From NCBI GenBank assembly GCA_010093515.1, contig MU001689.1, positions 65,784 to 129,783 on the forward strand: 64,000 nt of DNA, written 5' to 3'. The DNA comes from Lineolata rhizophorae. Taxonomy: Eukaryota > Ascomycota > Dothideomycetes > Lineolatales > Lineolataceae. Each line of letters opens with the position of its first letter. The stretch's first letter is position 1. Below the pieces are notes generated by a model. That model saw nothing but the letters and a program-made list of their open reading frames with translations. It was not told the origin of the DNA and searched no databases. The position numbers and the translations under genes are program-made. Shown one piece after another: positions 24,396-36,493 of this stretch.

Positions 24396-27110
24396 ATGCC
24401 CCGCGCGAGGGAACGCTACAGCACGGTTGCGACGCCGCACAAGTCGCCAATGAAGTATGTCACCTTTCAGGTCGCGGCATTCACTGCGCATACATCGTCA
24501 CTATTTCTTTGGCTACACGTTTTGCAGCTGAAATGCTAATCTCCAAATCAACGCGCAGAATACCTCTCAACGATGACCGTCGGGAGAAAGCCAACAGGCT
24601 GCAATCGCGGCAGGCACTGCACGAAATGCAGATGAACCAGATCAAAGCTGCCGCTACACCTATACGAGGCCGAAAATCGCTCGTAGGCACGAGTCCACAC
24701 ACTCCCGGGAATCAGAACGATGACGACGGCATGCCGGCTGTGTCCGGGCATGCCGTCACGCCGATGAAACGCGTGCCCATACTAGCAAACTTTGAGGAGT
24801 GGATGAAGATGGCAACAGACAATGTACGACTTTCTAACTACATGGCTCCGGAAATTCGGATCGGCATCTAACTAACTCAACCAGAAAATCAATGCCACCA
24901 ACTCCTGGAACTTCGCCCTAATCGACTACTTCCATGATATGTCACTCCTGAAGGAAGGTGACGGAGTCAATTTTCAGCGCGCCAGCTGCACGCTTGACGG
25001 CTGTGTAAAAATCTACACGTCAAGAGTCGACAGCGTAGCTACTGAAACAGGTCGCCTTCTCAGCGGCTTAGCTGACAGCTCTACTAACAAGAAGCGCAAG
25101 GGAGACGAAGAGGATGAAGACGCTGAGGACGACGATGGCGAGGAGAATGAGGATGGTACGAAGAAGACGAAGAAGAAGCGAACACAAAGGTCATATGAAG
25201 CCACGCTCGCGTCTTCTTTCGCTCAATTACAGTTAAAGAAGATGGAACTTGAGCTTTCTGTCGATCCACTGTTTAAGAAGGCGTCAGCAGACTTCGACGA
25301 GGGTGGCGCCAAGGGCTTGCTGCTGAATCATCTAGCAATTGATGGCAATGGCCGAATCGTGTTTGATAGCAGCGACGACGCTCAGGATGCCGCCGCAGAT
25401 GGCAAGGACACCAGTGACGCAGATATCAGCGAAGAATCGAGAATCGAAGAGGAAGAGGCACCTAGCAACAATCCCGACATCAACATCACGGATCTTGCTA
25501 CCAAGTTCTTCCCTGATCTTTCTAGGCTCGCCGAACAAGATATATGCCCCTCGCTGAAAAACCTCGACCTTGGAGATCCCAACGGTTCCCTCGACCTCCC
25601 ATTTCTTAAGGCGCCGGAAGACTGGCGGGAGGCCAACAAAAATCAGCATTCGGGCACTGCTGCCGGTGATCCGTCGGGTATCTTTCTCGACGACGAAAAT
25701 GCCATGGGCTTCGACGACGACGACGATGTCAACCTCGGCGGCTTCGACCTGCCCCCCGAGACCGGCTTCGGTGAGGGCGGCGAAGCATGGGCCAAGGACG
25801 CTGCGCTAGACCCACAAATGCGCGTGCACATGCTCAGCGGCGACGGCAACGACGGCGGGATGGGCGACGGCGAGGAGGGCATGGACGGCGAAGTTGGAGC
25901 CTTCGAACCCGGCGCGCCCGCCCAGTATGCCGTCGCACTGCGACAAGGCCATGAGGATGACCACGGCAACATCCTAGGTTACTTCGACCAGGCGTTGCAG
26001 AAAAACTGGGCGGGGCCGGAGCACTGGCGGATCCGGCGCATCAAGGACATGAATAGCAAGGCTGCGGCCGCCGCGTCAGCGGGGCCCAAGAGGAAGGAGA
26101 AGGAACCGTTCGAAATCGACTTCGCGGCGCCCATGAGCCAGGCGCTCGCCGACGCCCTCTATACGCCTGCGTCATCCAACTCGACCGTCTCCCTGCCCAA
26201 GTCGCAGTGGAAGTCCAAGACGCGCAACCTGCTGCCCGACGACAAGCACTTCAACTCACGGCAACTCCTGCGCCTGTTCCTGAAGCCCAAGGCGCGCATG
26301 GGCTCACGTAGGCCTGGCGCCGGCAGTGGTGGCTCTGGAGGGTGGGCACAACAGGGCGCCGGCGGTGCTGCGGGGCCTGAGGATCAGGGCGAGGTCGACG
26401 AGGGCTACTGGGCACGCAAGGAAAACTCGGCGCCACCCAATCCTGACGATGAAGAGGCTCCGCAGGGCGACTATGACGCCAACTTCTTCCAGGATGATGG
26501 TTTGGGTGTGCCAGGTGGTCCGGACGACGACGACGCCGATGATGTCTTTGCGGACGCACGGGAGGCTATGACGCCACCCGTGGAGGGCGCCGAAGGTGAG
26601 GCCAGGCCAGGCATAGATGGCGTGATGGCCGGTGCGAACGGCCAAGAAGGTGCGTTCGGCGCACAATTAGTAGCCCAGAGTCGGCGGGTCAGGCCGGAGT
26701 ATGTCCAGTATGCGCGCGTGGCGAAGAAAGTAGACGTAAGGAGATTGAAGGAAGAGATGTGGAGGGGCATCGGGTTTGAAAAGGTTAGTGATTTTGCACA
26801 CATACTTCGGCCAATTCGATTGCTAAGTTGATACCACTAGCCGGAAGTTCCACCAACGCCATCAAAGCCACTAGCTGCACCTGTGCAAAAGGCAGAAGAT
26901 GGCTCGCTCAAGTTCACAGAAGTTATCAGCAATCTGCAGACCGTCTATCCGAAGCAGGCTATGGCAGACATATCAACGTCATACTGCTTCATCTGTCTGC
27001 TTCATCTGGCCAATGAGAAGGGCCTCGTGATTTCCAACGAGGAGAACTTCCAGGAACTAACCATCCGACGAGACCTGTCTGCAGAGATCTCGGAAGTGGA
27101 AGAGTCATGA
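24396..27110 (+). CDS. BRN1: Condensin complex subunit 2 (kleisin, BRN1/CAP-H)
   Basis: Kleisin subunit that closes the SMC2-SMC4 ring of condensin and drives mitotic chromosome compaction in the nucleus (family knowledge). Four exons, 24396-24454, 24559-24823, 24885-26783 and 26841-27110, keep frame and give 830 aa, normal for the family. The N-terminus reads SPMK|IPLNDDRREKANRLQSR across intron 1, a hallmark of this family. The N-terminal SMC-binding helix region follows (MKMATDN|KINATNSWNFALIDYFHD). Next are an acidic/basic patch (GDEEDEDAEDDDGEENEDG then KKTKKKR), the conserved TLASSFAQLQLKKMELELSVDPLFKK, and long acidic Gly/Asp-rich linkers. The C-terminal winged-helix region that binds the other SMC subunit closes the protein (VDVRRLKEEMWRGI, then FTEVISNL, SYCFICLLHLANEKGL). 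Donors are GTATGT, GTACGA and GTTAGT, with clear CTAAC/CTAAT branch sites. Divergent from the exchanger and convergent with PRP28. Confidence 0.93.
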
Positions 27111-27648
27111 AGCTATCTAGGTACTTTTCGGTTACAATCATGAAAGGGCTCTCCGGGACGTGGACTGGTGGTGGCGGATATTAGTGGAGTTCATCGTGGG
27201 TTGGTCTCTCTGGGCTGCGTGCATTGTATTAATGCTACCTTGTCAGTGCGTAGCAAGCTTGGGCCTAGATGATTGGCGTACTTGGCTAGGCAACCCCTTT
27301 TATTTCTATTACGGGTAATAACATTGCATTGCATCGACTACACCAAAGCGTGTTCTCGACTTTCTTCACGAAGCATGAATCGAGGCACACCTAACGAAGC
27401 AGCAACTCTGTACGCCCCCGAGCAAACACCGCCAAACCTAGAAAATATGTTACATGTTCAATTTAAGTCAAAAATTCTCTAAGTCATTTGGAAAATGCTG
27501 TTGCAAAGACGTTGAGATAATTGTGGTAGGAATTTGGATTTTTAATGCTATAAACACCTACAAAAGTCGCTGCCCGCCATCACAAGCTACACCACGCCAA
27601 TCATACAAGCACAAAATCAATAATCATTTCCCACCAGTTCGAACCCTG
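27111..27648. terminator. shared 3' intergenic region of BRN1 and PRP28
   Basis: A gap of 538 bp separates two convergent stop codons. It is AT-richer than the genes and contains no protein-like frame. It must hold the 3' ends of both transcripts; no single poly(A) signal stands out. Confidence 0.4.
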
Positions 27649-29635
27649 TTACCATCCACCCTTACCTCCAAAAGCCCCACTATCCTCCAAGGCCTTAGAA
27701 CCACCACCCTTCGACTTCTTCTGCTGCGCGGCTTCATGCTTCCTAAGCTCTTCAGGCACGCGAGAGATACTCGACTTCTGCAGCATCTGCTTGAGGTCGT
27801 ACATGACATCTGCATCCTCGTTGCCCAAGAAAGTAATCGCCACACCGCTTTTGCCCGCTCGACCGGTACGGCCGATACGATGGGTGTAGCTCTCGATGTT
27901 CGTCGCCATGTTGAAGTTGATGACTACGCTAACATCCGGGACATCGATACCGCGGCCGGCAAGATCGGTCGCGACCAGGACCTCCTTAGTGCCCTTGCGC
28001 AAGCCCTCCAGCGCTTCCTCGCGTTTGTCCTGCGTCTTGCTGCCGTGTAGCGTGACGGCGGAGAAGCCCATGTTCTGGATGTCGCGAGCGACGGCGTCGC
28101 AGTTGCGCTTGATGTTGACGAAAACGATGATTGGTGGCGTGAACTCGCCACAGGACAGGATTTCATGGAGGCGCTTCTTGCGCTTATCCTCGCCGGAGAC
28201 GAACTCAACGCGCTGTTCCACGGTCTCAACTGCTTCGCCGACGTTGCCAATTGTCACATAGGCTGGACGTCTCAGGTACTTGCGGGCGATACGTTCAACA
28301 GCCGGTGGCATGGTCGCCGTATACATCATTGTCTGGCGGTAGCGGTCCTTGCCGCCGATGTGCTGTGACATGACCGCCGCATTTTCGGCCATGTCCGAGT
28401 CTGGCTTTTCGTTCTGCACTGGTAGCGCATCCAGGATCTTGTTGACTGGCTCTTCAAAGCCAAGGTCGATCATGCGGTCTGCCTCATCCATAATGACGTA
28501 GCAACACTGGTTGAGCACGAGCACGCGCCGCTCGATGCAGTCGACGAGACGGCCAGGTGTTGCTATAATGATCTCGGCTCCGTGTCGCAGATTGTAAGCC
28601 TGCTCTTCAATGCTGTGTCCACCGACGATACTAACGCAAGTAAAGCCAAGTGGCTTCGCAAATTTGGTGGCCTCGATTTCGATTTGCTGAGCTAATTCTC
28701 GAGTGGGCGCCAGAATAATAGCATAAGGCCCGTCATTCTTGCTGAACTCGTCAAGAGCGGGTAGCTCTGAAATGTAGACCAACAACGGGAGGAGAAAAGC
28801 TGCCGTTTTACCGGAACCGGTGACGGCAACGCCGATGAGATCACGCGACTGGAGGGCAATTGGAATACAAGCCCTCTGAACTGGCGTAGGCTCCACATAG
28901 CCGACAGAGTCCACAATTTCCATCAGTCGTTTAGGGAGACCAGACTCGTCCCATGAGCGCATTGGGTTCGGAATGGAACCGCCCTTAGTGCTGATGTTGA
29001 AGTCCTCCTTGAAAATGCGCCAGTCCCTTTCACGCATCTGATCCAGCCTCTTTTCGCTCCAGTGCTTATCGATAGCATTCCTTTGCGCCTCCTCCCTCCT
29101 CCGCCTCTCCATTTCCAACATCATTTTCGCGCGTTCCTTGCCCGCCTGGACATCGCGTTCCTCGAGCGCGCGCGCATACTTGCGCGCCACATCTTCCATC
29201 TTATCATCTGACAAACCACCCAGCCTGCCGCGTCCAAAGAAGTTTGCCTCCGTCTTGCTCTTGTATAGTGGGTTATAGTCCATGCTCGTATCCTCCTCGG
29301 CATTCCACTCAAAGTTGAACTTCTTATCCGTCGTCCGCTTCCGCTTCTTCTTCGCCGAGAAAGTCGATAGGTTCGTATCCGCGCCCATGTATCGCTGCTT
29401 AATCAGCGCCGCCTCAGCCTCCTCAGCATCTCGCGCCCTCTGCTCCGCTGCTCTATCCGCCCGCCCATTCCCGCCACCTCTATCTCTCCCTCCACCCGGT
29501 CTACCACCGTCCTCTTCCGCCCTCTCAGCAACCCGCTCCATCGCCGCCGGCCCCTGCGGAACCCGCATCGCGCGCGGCTGCGTCGGCACCCAACGCGCCG
29601 GAATCGCTGCCGCCTCCTTTTTCGGTTGCTGCTGC

Positions 29636-29667
<32 letters not shown>

Positions 29668-30015
29668 TGCCTTCGCCACGAACTTCTCACGCTGCGCCTT
29701 GGACACAAACTTAATCTTGCCCGCGTTAGCGTCCTTCTTCGCGGTAAGTTCCTCGATCGAGAGAGGTTGCCGGCGCGGAGGTTGTTTCGGCGTGCCATTT
29801 ACTTTAGGCGCGGACACCGCCGCGGCGCCGTTCGTCTTGGGAGGCGATGGGGGCGGCTCGGAGGCCGGAGGTGGAGGTGGAGGCGCTGAGGCGTCGGGCG
29901 GCGGTGGTGGAAACGCGTCCTCTGGGGGAGGTGGGACCGCCATATCCGGCGGAGGTGGCGCGACATCCTCCGGTGGAGGAGGAGGTGGCGAAGTGGGTGC
30001 GAATTTGGTTGCCAT
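27649..30015 (-). CDS. PRP28: Pre-mRNA-splicing DEAD-box helicase PRP28
   Basis: ATP-dependent RNA helicase of the U5 snRNP that helps exchange U1 for U6 at the 5' splice site (family knowledge). A single exon of 788 aa starts at MATKFAPTS. An in-frame ATG at 30105 would add 30 residues, but the protein-like proline-rich N-terminus begins at 30015. The order is a polyproline N-terminus, a poly-Q tract, a basic linker, and the family's own segment YMGADTNLSTFSAKKKRKR with NPLYK. Helicase domain 1 follows with GVAVTGSGKTAAF (motif I), PTRELAQQ (Ia), TPGRL (Ib), VIMDEADRM (II) and TATMP (III). Domain 2 has ITLHGSKTQDKRE-type IV/V features (ATDLAGRGIDVPD) and HRIGRTGRAGKSG (VI). The C-terminus is GGKGGW. 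All catalytic motifs are intact. Confidence 0.95.
29627..29668 (-). repeat. CAG/CTG trinucleotide repeat coding poly-Q
   Basis: About 14 nearly uninterrupted CTG units on the plus strand encode a glutamine run broken by one lysine in the N-terminal disordered part of PRP28. Such a repeat is likely length-variable between strains. Confidence 0.85.
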
Positions 30016-31572
30016 GATTGCAGTGGAAAGGTGGAAAATTTGGGGCTTCGAAGGTTCGCGCATGTGGCCTTCATTAGGGCGAGGTTGAATCGCCGCCGAG
30101 CGCACGTGACCTTACCATACCACGAATCCGGTTAGCGCTGCATTCTCAATCTGAGGAGAGATAGTTCTTCTCGCGATCTTGATGCAGGTTTTATTCAGTA
30201 TTGAAGATACGCGAAACTAACGTTCTTAAGCTCGTCAAACGTTGCTTCAAGCCTTCCAGCTCCACCATATCCCAAGGAAAGCTACGTAGGAAATCTCTCC
30301 TAGAAGGCCGACCAAATCTTACCCCTGCAGACGTGTCAGAGAACCGGCATTGACCTACATTCCCAGCGTCGGCCTTCTAGGGGGATATTGCGCCACAGAC
30401 TGCACGCCTCTATAGTTCCGCTGAGTGAATGTGATATGACGATGCGGAAGATAATGGGGTAAATCCTGCACATGGTGATCTATCCAGCGGAGTGGAAGTC
30501 AAGTCACAATACCAAAGCCTAAGCAGTTTACCGCGGTAGATAATCAGTTGACTAGTGCCCTTGCACGAACATTGTCCGTATAGGCCGTTCCCGAACATAG
30601 GAAGTGCCGGTATAGAAATTTTTCGAACGCGGGAGCGGCTACCGTGTTCGAAGCTTAGACATAGGATAAGTTTGGATATGGGAAGTTCCCCTGCGGGAAA
30701 TTTGAGCGTGGAAGGAGTTTCCTGCGTTCAAATGTCAGTTGTGAGACTAGCTCCAGCGCTAGATCAGCTTCCGCGAAATTTTACAGTTTGAGGGGCTCCC
30801 ATACTTTTGTCTGTAGATATTGCTAAATCTGATTGGATCGTCGAGAAATCATGGTAAATGCTGGCGTTTACTGGCCCTTTGAGAATGTAGAGGAATCTCC
30901 CTTGCTCTTGGAAGTCTGCAAGGGCTCCACTAGACTACGCGACCAGGGGCTAGACAATCCCCCCCCCTCCCCGAAATATCACCTGCGAGCTGCTCGCAAT
31001 ATACCGACGTTCTTTTACCTTTCTCCTAGACTTTCTTGCAAATTTGAATTTTGAACATTCGGAAGAATGGCTTGGCGGCTTCCCCTTCGGATCTTCTGAC
31101 ACGAACGAATGGAATATTAGTATTAAGACTTTTGAACACTCCAGACTCTGAGCGGATTGACCCATAACCCTGTGATAGATAGTTGGAGATTTCGCACTGT
31201 CGAAATTATTCTTTCTGAATTCCGATTTCCGAAATGGAAAATATTCTCTAGCACATTTCTCTCCACTCCCTTATCTAACATCGGCCTGCGCGCGCCAATT
31301 GAGTATTCAGGATCTCAACATGTCTGTTTTAAGTCATGGAACTCCAGTGGACCGATGTGGATCGGTGGAGGTAGACCTTGTCCTGCAGTCAATCAGCTTT
31401 GGTAATGCTTTCTTGGCAGGGGCGTCTTACCACGATAACTCTAGGAGAAATCTCAAACTCACCAAAAGTCCATGTCAGTTTTGAGACCTGAGTGCACGTG
31501 ACCGTAACCTGAACGATGATAGAAGTAGCCCTGAGCTAGCCTTAAGCTATGGCTATGTCACGGCGAGCCACT

Positions 31573-31615
31573 CTGAGCCAGACTGAGCCGGCCCTGAGCC
31601 GGCCCTGAGCCAGCC
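31573..31615. repeat. tandem 10-11-bp repeat, CTGAGCCGGCC
   Basis: Four head-to-tail units of 10 or 11 bp (CTGAGCCAGA, CTGAGCCGGCC twice, CTGAGCCAGCC). A related copy, CTGAGCTAGCC, lies at 31532-31542. Confidence 0.8.
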
Positions 31616-33329
31616 TTGAAGAACCGAATCTGGGCTTACTTTCCTACAAGTGTGGTATAAATTTGGGCTCTTCAGATGACCGGGGCGTAGTTTCGGTCCT
31701 CCCTTACCCCGGGTATTCTTGCCATTTGATCTTCTAGCCAACAGACGCTACCTAAGCTATTTCGGCTAATAGTAGTTCGCGACTTTAAATGTTATCTCAA
31801 CGCCACCTATTACTATATATCACTTTCATAGACTAAACTATAGTGGCTATAGGGCGAAGAGTAAAGAAAATAATTGATAATTCTAATCTTAGTACTATCT
31901 TTTAGCTGTCTGCAACGGCTATCTGCCTTTCTATATACGTTTCCTCTTGTCTCTGGTCATTATATTGAGACCTTAACACGAGACTGAATCGCAACTGCAA
32001 TATTATCCCGCGGGGTAGGAATACTAAATTTATCTAAAATAATATACCCTGCCCCTACCAGCTCTACGTACCAGGTACTACATTGAGCTTACGCTGGACC
32101 CCCATGTGCTCATCTCGGCCCGGGAGAGATAAGGGATCCCATGAGTAGCGGCTAGGCATTAGAGTTATATTTGCATGACCTTAGCTGGCCGACCTAGCAA
32201 GAGCTCAGATGTGGGCTGTGACGACAATGTGGCAATGATAGTCGCCAATGAAATAGTCCACTCTTTCAGGGTCAACCGTAGGGTGCTTGAGTTGTCGATT
32301 CCATTGCATGAGACTGCAAGGAGCCTGTGGAGGAGGAACCTTGTGAAACTGCTGTTGGATCCCGTACCCCGCCAACCGCGGAATCTCAGTGGCAATGGCT
32401 ATCATAGTAGGTATCAGAAAGCCAGTATTCGAGGCTTCAATGATCCCCATGATGATTGCCGTGTCGGTGATTCAGGGCTGGACATCTCCGGCGTCCTTTC
32501 GGCTTTATCTATTAGAATCGGTAGTGCCGACATTGACCAAGATCTCGCCTGAAGAGGAGAGCAGCCCGGAGAGCGTTCTGCATGAACCAGCTACCCTCAT
32601 ATGCATGAGGTTGAGACACCCCTCCCTCCTCGTTTGTTTTGATGCGGGATGATGGATAAGTAGCGCTGAGGGACCTGAGTCGTATCGTGATGAGATGTTC
32701 TCTTTGAACCGCTAGGAATCTGCAGCTTCGTATGACTATCACCCGGGTCATGCCGCCACAGCAAGAACTTATATGCGGATTCGATTTTCCGCAGTGATTT
32801 GACGATGATAGAGACAATCCTTGAAGTGCGAGAACTCATGCTACTCGGATAGACCGGACGCAACCTTGCAATTTGCCAGCTTAGTCTCACCCTGACTGGA
32901 CTCTGGGCCACCACGGCATCCACGAGAACGAAAATGTAGACCGGCTGGTGAAAGAGGTTTCCAAGCAACCTGGGCCACTGGAAACCCCGAGGTTAGCCTC
33001 TCTCCAAAGATCGTACAACAGGAGACGAGCACACACCCTCTAGAAAGCCATGTGGGAAGCTTCCCCTGATCACCGATCACATCTCTGTAAATAATAGCTT
33101 TAACTACCTATAAATATTGAGAAAGAGCCGAGTAGCTGTAACCTGCATATCCGGTAAAAGTGAGGGGTCAGGGTAAATGTGTCACGAAAGCGGTAGAAGC
33201 GGTCGTAAGTCGCTGATGAAGAGCGCTCAGCCGCGCTAACTAGACTGATTCGCGATGAAAGGGTGCTCAATTAACAAGACGTTGCGTGAAGAACTATCTA
33301 CAAGTCGGCGTGCGTGCGAAGAAAAGGTG

Positions 33330-33357
33330 GGCGACAGTCGCCTAGGCGGCTGTCGCC
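33330..33357. repeat. 28-bp near-perfect palindrome
   Basis: Reads GGCGACAG T CGCCTAGGCG G CTGTCGCC. It is symmetric over all 28 bases except one T/G pair, which would still wobble-pair in RNA. The centre is the perfect palindrome CGCCTAGGCG. It lies in a gene-free stretch and has no U-run after it, so it is not an obvious terminator. Confidence 0.85.
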
Positions 33358-33865
33358 ATGTCAACCAGTTACGCACACAACAGTATGGTGGGTGCGCAGT
33401 GTCACTCCGTGACAAAATGAACCCAATCGAGTCAAACCTAAAAGTAGCTTTAGGTATGCGACAGGATTCCACCCACGACCAACTATTCCATCACGTATAG
33501 CGTAGGAGTCCGTCGAAGGCAGAATTAACCCGGTCTTTTGCTACGAGCCCTTGTCGGTTATATTTGAACTCTGGGATGCTCGGCATCGAAGCGGCACTCC
33601 GTACGAACTCTGTTATCAAGATGCAGTCTTCAAATGATGTTTGATTTTGAGGTGCCGAGGGAGTGTTGAGCTCTGCTCTGTGATTTTACTTAGGTATGCG
33701 TAGCCGAAAGAAGCAAACACGGGGTCGGTAACACACGGCCCTGAACTCACGTGTGGATGCTGCACCATGTCTACGTACATAGCTTAACAACTTTTCTGGC
33801 AGCTATCGCTTGTGTTTCATTAGTGCCTACTAATGAATACAATGACGACAGCTCTGTGAACCGCC

Positions 33866-36218
33866 CTATCCTTCATTAGCCTTGATATCATCAACAGCGC
33901 TGTCGAATGCTCTGAGGATTGGTTCGTAGAGAACCTCCGGATCCTTCGGTGTCCCTGTGAACAGCCCGTCTCTGTAAGGGAATAAGATTGCCCGCAACTC
34001 CCAGCAAAGTGGCTTGACACAATCAAACTCCGGTGGGAATTCTCTCAATATGAATAAAAGCCCTCCGCTTTCTGTTTTGCTCGTGTGGCCGAGCTTAGCG
34101 TTCGCGATGTCCTCATAATTGCCAGTATACCAAGCACGCAGCTGGCTTGTTGACTGGCCTGTTGCTGAGTTCGACTTCTCCCAGCCGCGACGGGCGCATA
34201 GCCAGAGAAGCACGTAGAAGAATGACTCGAGATCATGCCGGTAGGTGTGTGAGATACCTAATAGGACCTCGATCGCCATAAACTCCATAGTGCCAGTGCG
34301 ACAACGTGCACCGCTGCGTCCAGTCCTTAGCTCTTTGGCAAGATCGAGGTCGATCAGCACCCCCTGAAATCCGTCCTTTTCGGGGTCGGTGATGATGATA
34401 TTGTTCTCTGAAATGTCCCGGTGTAAGATGTTACCGGTAAGGTACAGCGATTTATGCGCTCTGATAGCGTCCCGGAGTACTACTAGCAGCTCCAATGGGG
34501 ACTTATATGTTCGCATCGACCGGCCAGCCGGAGAGGTCACCAGACAGCGGAATGTACGATGGTCGTATGAATCTTTGTCAGGACCAAACAAGCTCGTTCC
34601 TTGAGCTTCCTCCACATCATGCCACTTCGTTCCGTTGACTCGGTTGCCTACTGTTGGACCTCGATCGTTTCGACGGCTTCCGGGCGATACTGAGGTCCTG
34701 GAGATCGCTGAATGACCTAGAGGCGAGACTGGGCTGTAGGGATTGCGGAAAGGATTGTGAGGACGATGCCGCACTAGGTGGCCCTCGAAAAGGATACAGC
34801 TTGCCGAACGTGAGCCCAGAGCGCATGTCCGCGATGCTTGCGATCTGATGATGACCGACTAAGTTCGCAACCCCTTGGACGCCTCTCTGGTAGGCCAACC
34901 GGAGCAGATCTGCCTCTTGTTTTCGTCGATCTGATGTCCAGGAGAATTTGGCGACGCAGTTATGACTCTCCGAGTCTAGGGTCTTCGCGAGGAAACAGGA
35001 TGTGCCTCGGCAGACGATAGCCCGTTGGTGGACAAATGCGGATAGTTCCAGACGCAGCTTTATGTGGCTCTCATCGCCCCGCTCGAGGGTGATGAAACGA
35101 CCAGCCGGGTCTTCCTGCACAAACGTGTCGAGACCTAACTCTTCGTCGTTCATCATAAGGTATCCTGTGATTACTTGAATAAATCGCTCCGGCTCGTCGT
35201 GAATATCGAAGCGCTTAGGGCCATAGGGACCAGAACGATCGAAGATCCAGAGTTGCATCTCTCGTCCGCAGAGTGTAAATGCGGGGATATACCGACATAT
35301 CGGCTGGCACAAGAATATATCCCGTATATATCGGCTAATGTGGAGAAGCGTCCCTTTCTTATCCTTACTAGATTCCTTGAGCTCGCCGATTATCTTAACG
35401 TCTTTTAGATCGTGGACGGTATTTGTACTAGGTCCCTCGTTCCGCTTTACGAAAAGGTCGATTTGGCGCCGTACTTCCGCCCTAGTTAGCTCCTTTGGGC
35501 TTGACGTCTTATAGTATCGATGTCGTTCTCCAGATAGAAACTCGTCCTGGAACCGAAACCACCAGTCCACGACGCCATCTTGCACCAGTGGGTCGGGGAA
35601 GTCCGTCCATCGGCCATCCTTGTATCGGGGTTTAATCTTCTTGTAGATCTTCAACGCACGAGGCGTCCAGTCCTTCCCCTCGAAGTGTTTCTCGACGAAT
35701 CCTTCCACGCTTGGATACGTGCAGCGCCCGATCTCTTCAAACAATCGCTCTTCTACCAATTTTCGAGTTTGTTCGGCGCCCTGCTGGGAGGCGGAAGTAT
35801 GCGTAATAGGGGTATCGTCGAATCCGGCGGGGACGCTTGCGGGAGGAGTTGCGCGCGAGAGAGTAGTAATAAGGTCGAAGACAGCGCTCCAGATCTCGAC
35901 GTCGGGCTTGCGGTCGATGACGAGTTTGACGAGCGGGCGGTAGCGGTCGTAGGTGAAGTCGTCGTTTCGGATTCGCCGGAAAAGCGTGACTAGCTCGGAG
36001 GCGACATCTTCACTCCTAGTCTTGGACCGAAGGTGGAAGGCTGCCCTTGTCCCCGTCAGAGCCAATATGAGACGTGATATGACATCTTGGAAGTCATGCT
36101 CCTGGTCCCCAGCGACGTCGCTACTAGGGCCGAAGGCTAGGATGAACGACTGCTCTGCTTCGCGGCTGGTACAGATGGTCGAAGGAGTTATCAGAGGGAA
36201 AGCGTGTAATGATGTCAC
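33866..36218 (-). pseudogene. FunK1-type fungal protein kinase, one frameshift
   Basis: Fungal-specific serine/threonine-kinase-like family of unknown substrate. The first frame (34617-36218, about 533 aa) carries the N-terminal region: TYPSVEGFVEKHFEGKDW, an acidic/basic middle, ELSAFVHQRAIVCRGTSC, and the N-lobe (CVAKFSWTSDRRKQEADLL). It runs into the usual basic spacer ending RSRSNSRQPSQRNEVA. The second frame continues the same protein from DVEEAQGTSLFGPDKDSYD through the catalytic loop ILHRDISENN, the DFG-equivalent IDLDLAK and GTMEFMAIEVLLG to a normal C-terminus (FTGTPKDPEVLYEPILRAFD). The two frames differ by one base near 34617-34635, and no GT..AG intron of credible size can bridge them. 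Everything else, including the catalytic Asp and Asn, looks intact, so the break is either recent or a sequence error. Confidence 0.82.
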
Positions 36219-36493
36219 GATCAGCTTGCGAAAGGACTGTCATCAGTGACGGTCAATCAAAGGCAAGCGTTGAGAAGAGAGCCTGGTGGGCAGCAACCGA
36301 TGCGATGGCGCCTTCGAGCAGACGACCGATCAATCTGTGCTTAGGTCCCTGCGATATCTCTTGGCATGACAGGCAAGGCAGTGGCTCTCGTAGAATTGTT
36401 GTTATTGGTGAAGACCGAGAGGATAGGAACCAACGCCTGAACAAATACAGTAATGTAAGCGAACATAGGCACTCTGCACACGAAATTGGATTA
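36219..36493. other. short divergent spacer
   Basis: Lies between the FunK1 start and the first protein-like codons of the plus-strand phosphotransferase-like remnant. An open frame crosses it on each strand, but neither looks like protein. Confidence 0.3.

Larger units (their letters stand above)
30016..33865. other. 3.8-kb AT-richer gene-poor region
   Basis: No intact gene was recognised. The first few hundred bases are the PRP28 promoter. Beyond that, base composition becomes less GC-rich and stop codons are frequent in all frames. A minus-strand frame at 32205-32450 reads like a short membrane-type segment (GFLIPTMIAIATEIPRLAGYG), but it has no partner exons I can defend. Contained features are a tandem repeat (31573-31615), an AT-rich TA-dense patch (31760-32060) and a 28-bp palindrome (33330-33357). 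Confidence 0.5.

Noticed and set aside
27630-27660. GGTTCGAAC on the minus strand, like a tRNA B box
   Set aside because: It overlaps the PRP28 stop region and no matching A box or cloverleaf can be drawn.
20385-30015. Secondary-metabolite or other biosynthetic cluster
   Set aside because: Neighbouring genes are unrelated core functions; no synthase, P450 or pathway regulator occurs in the window.
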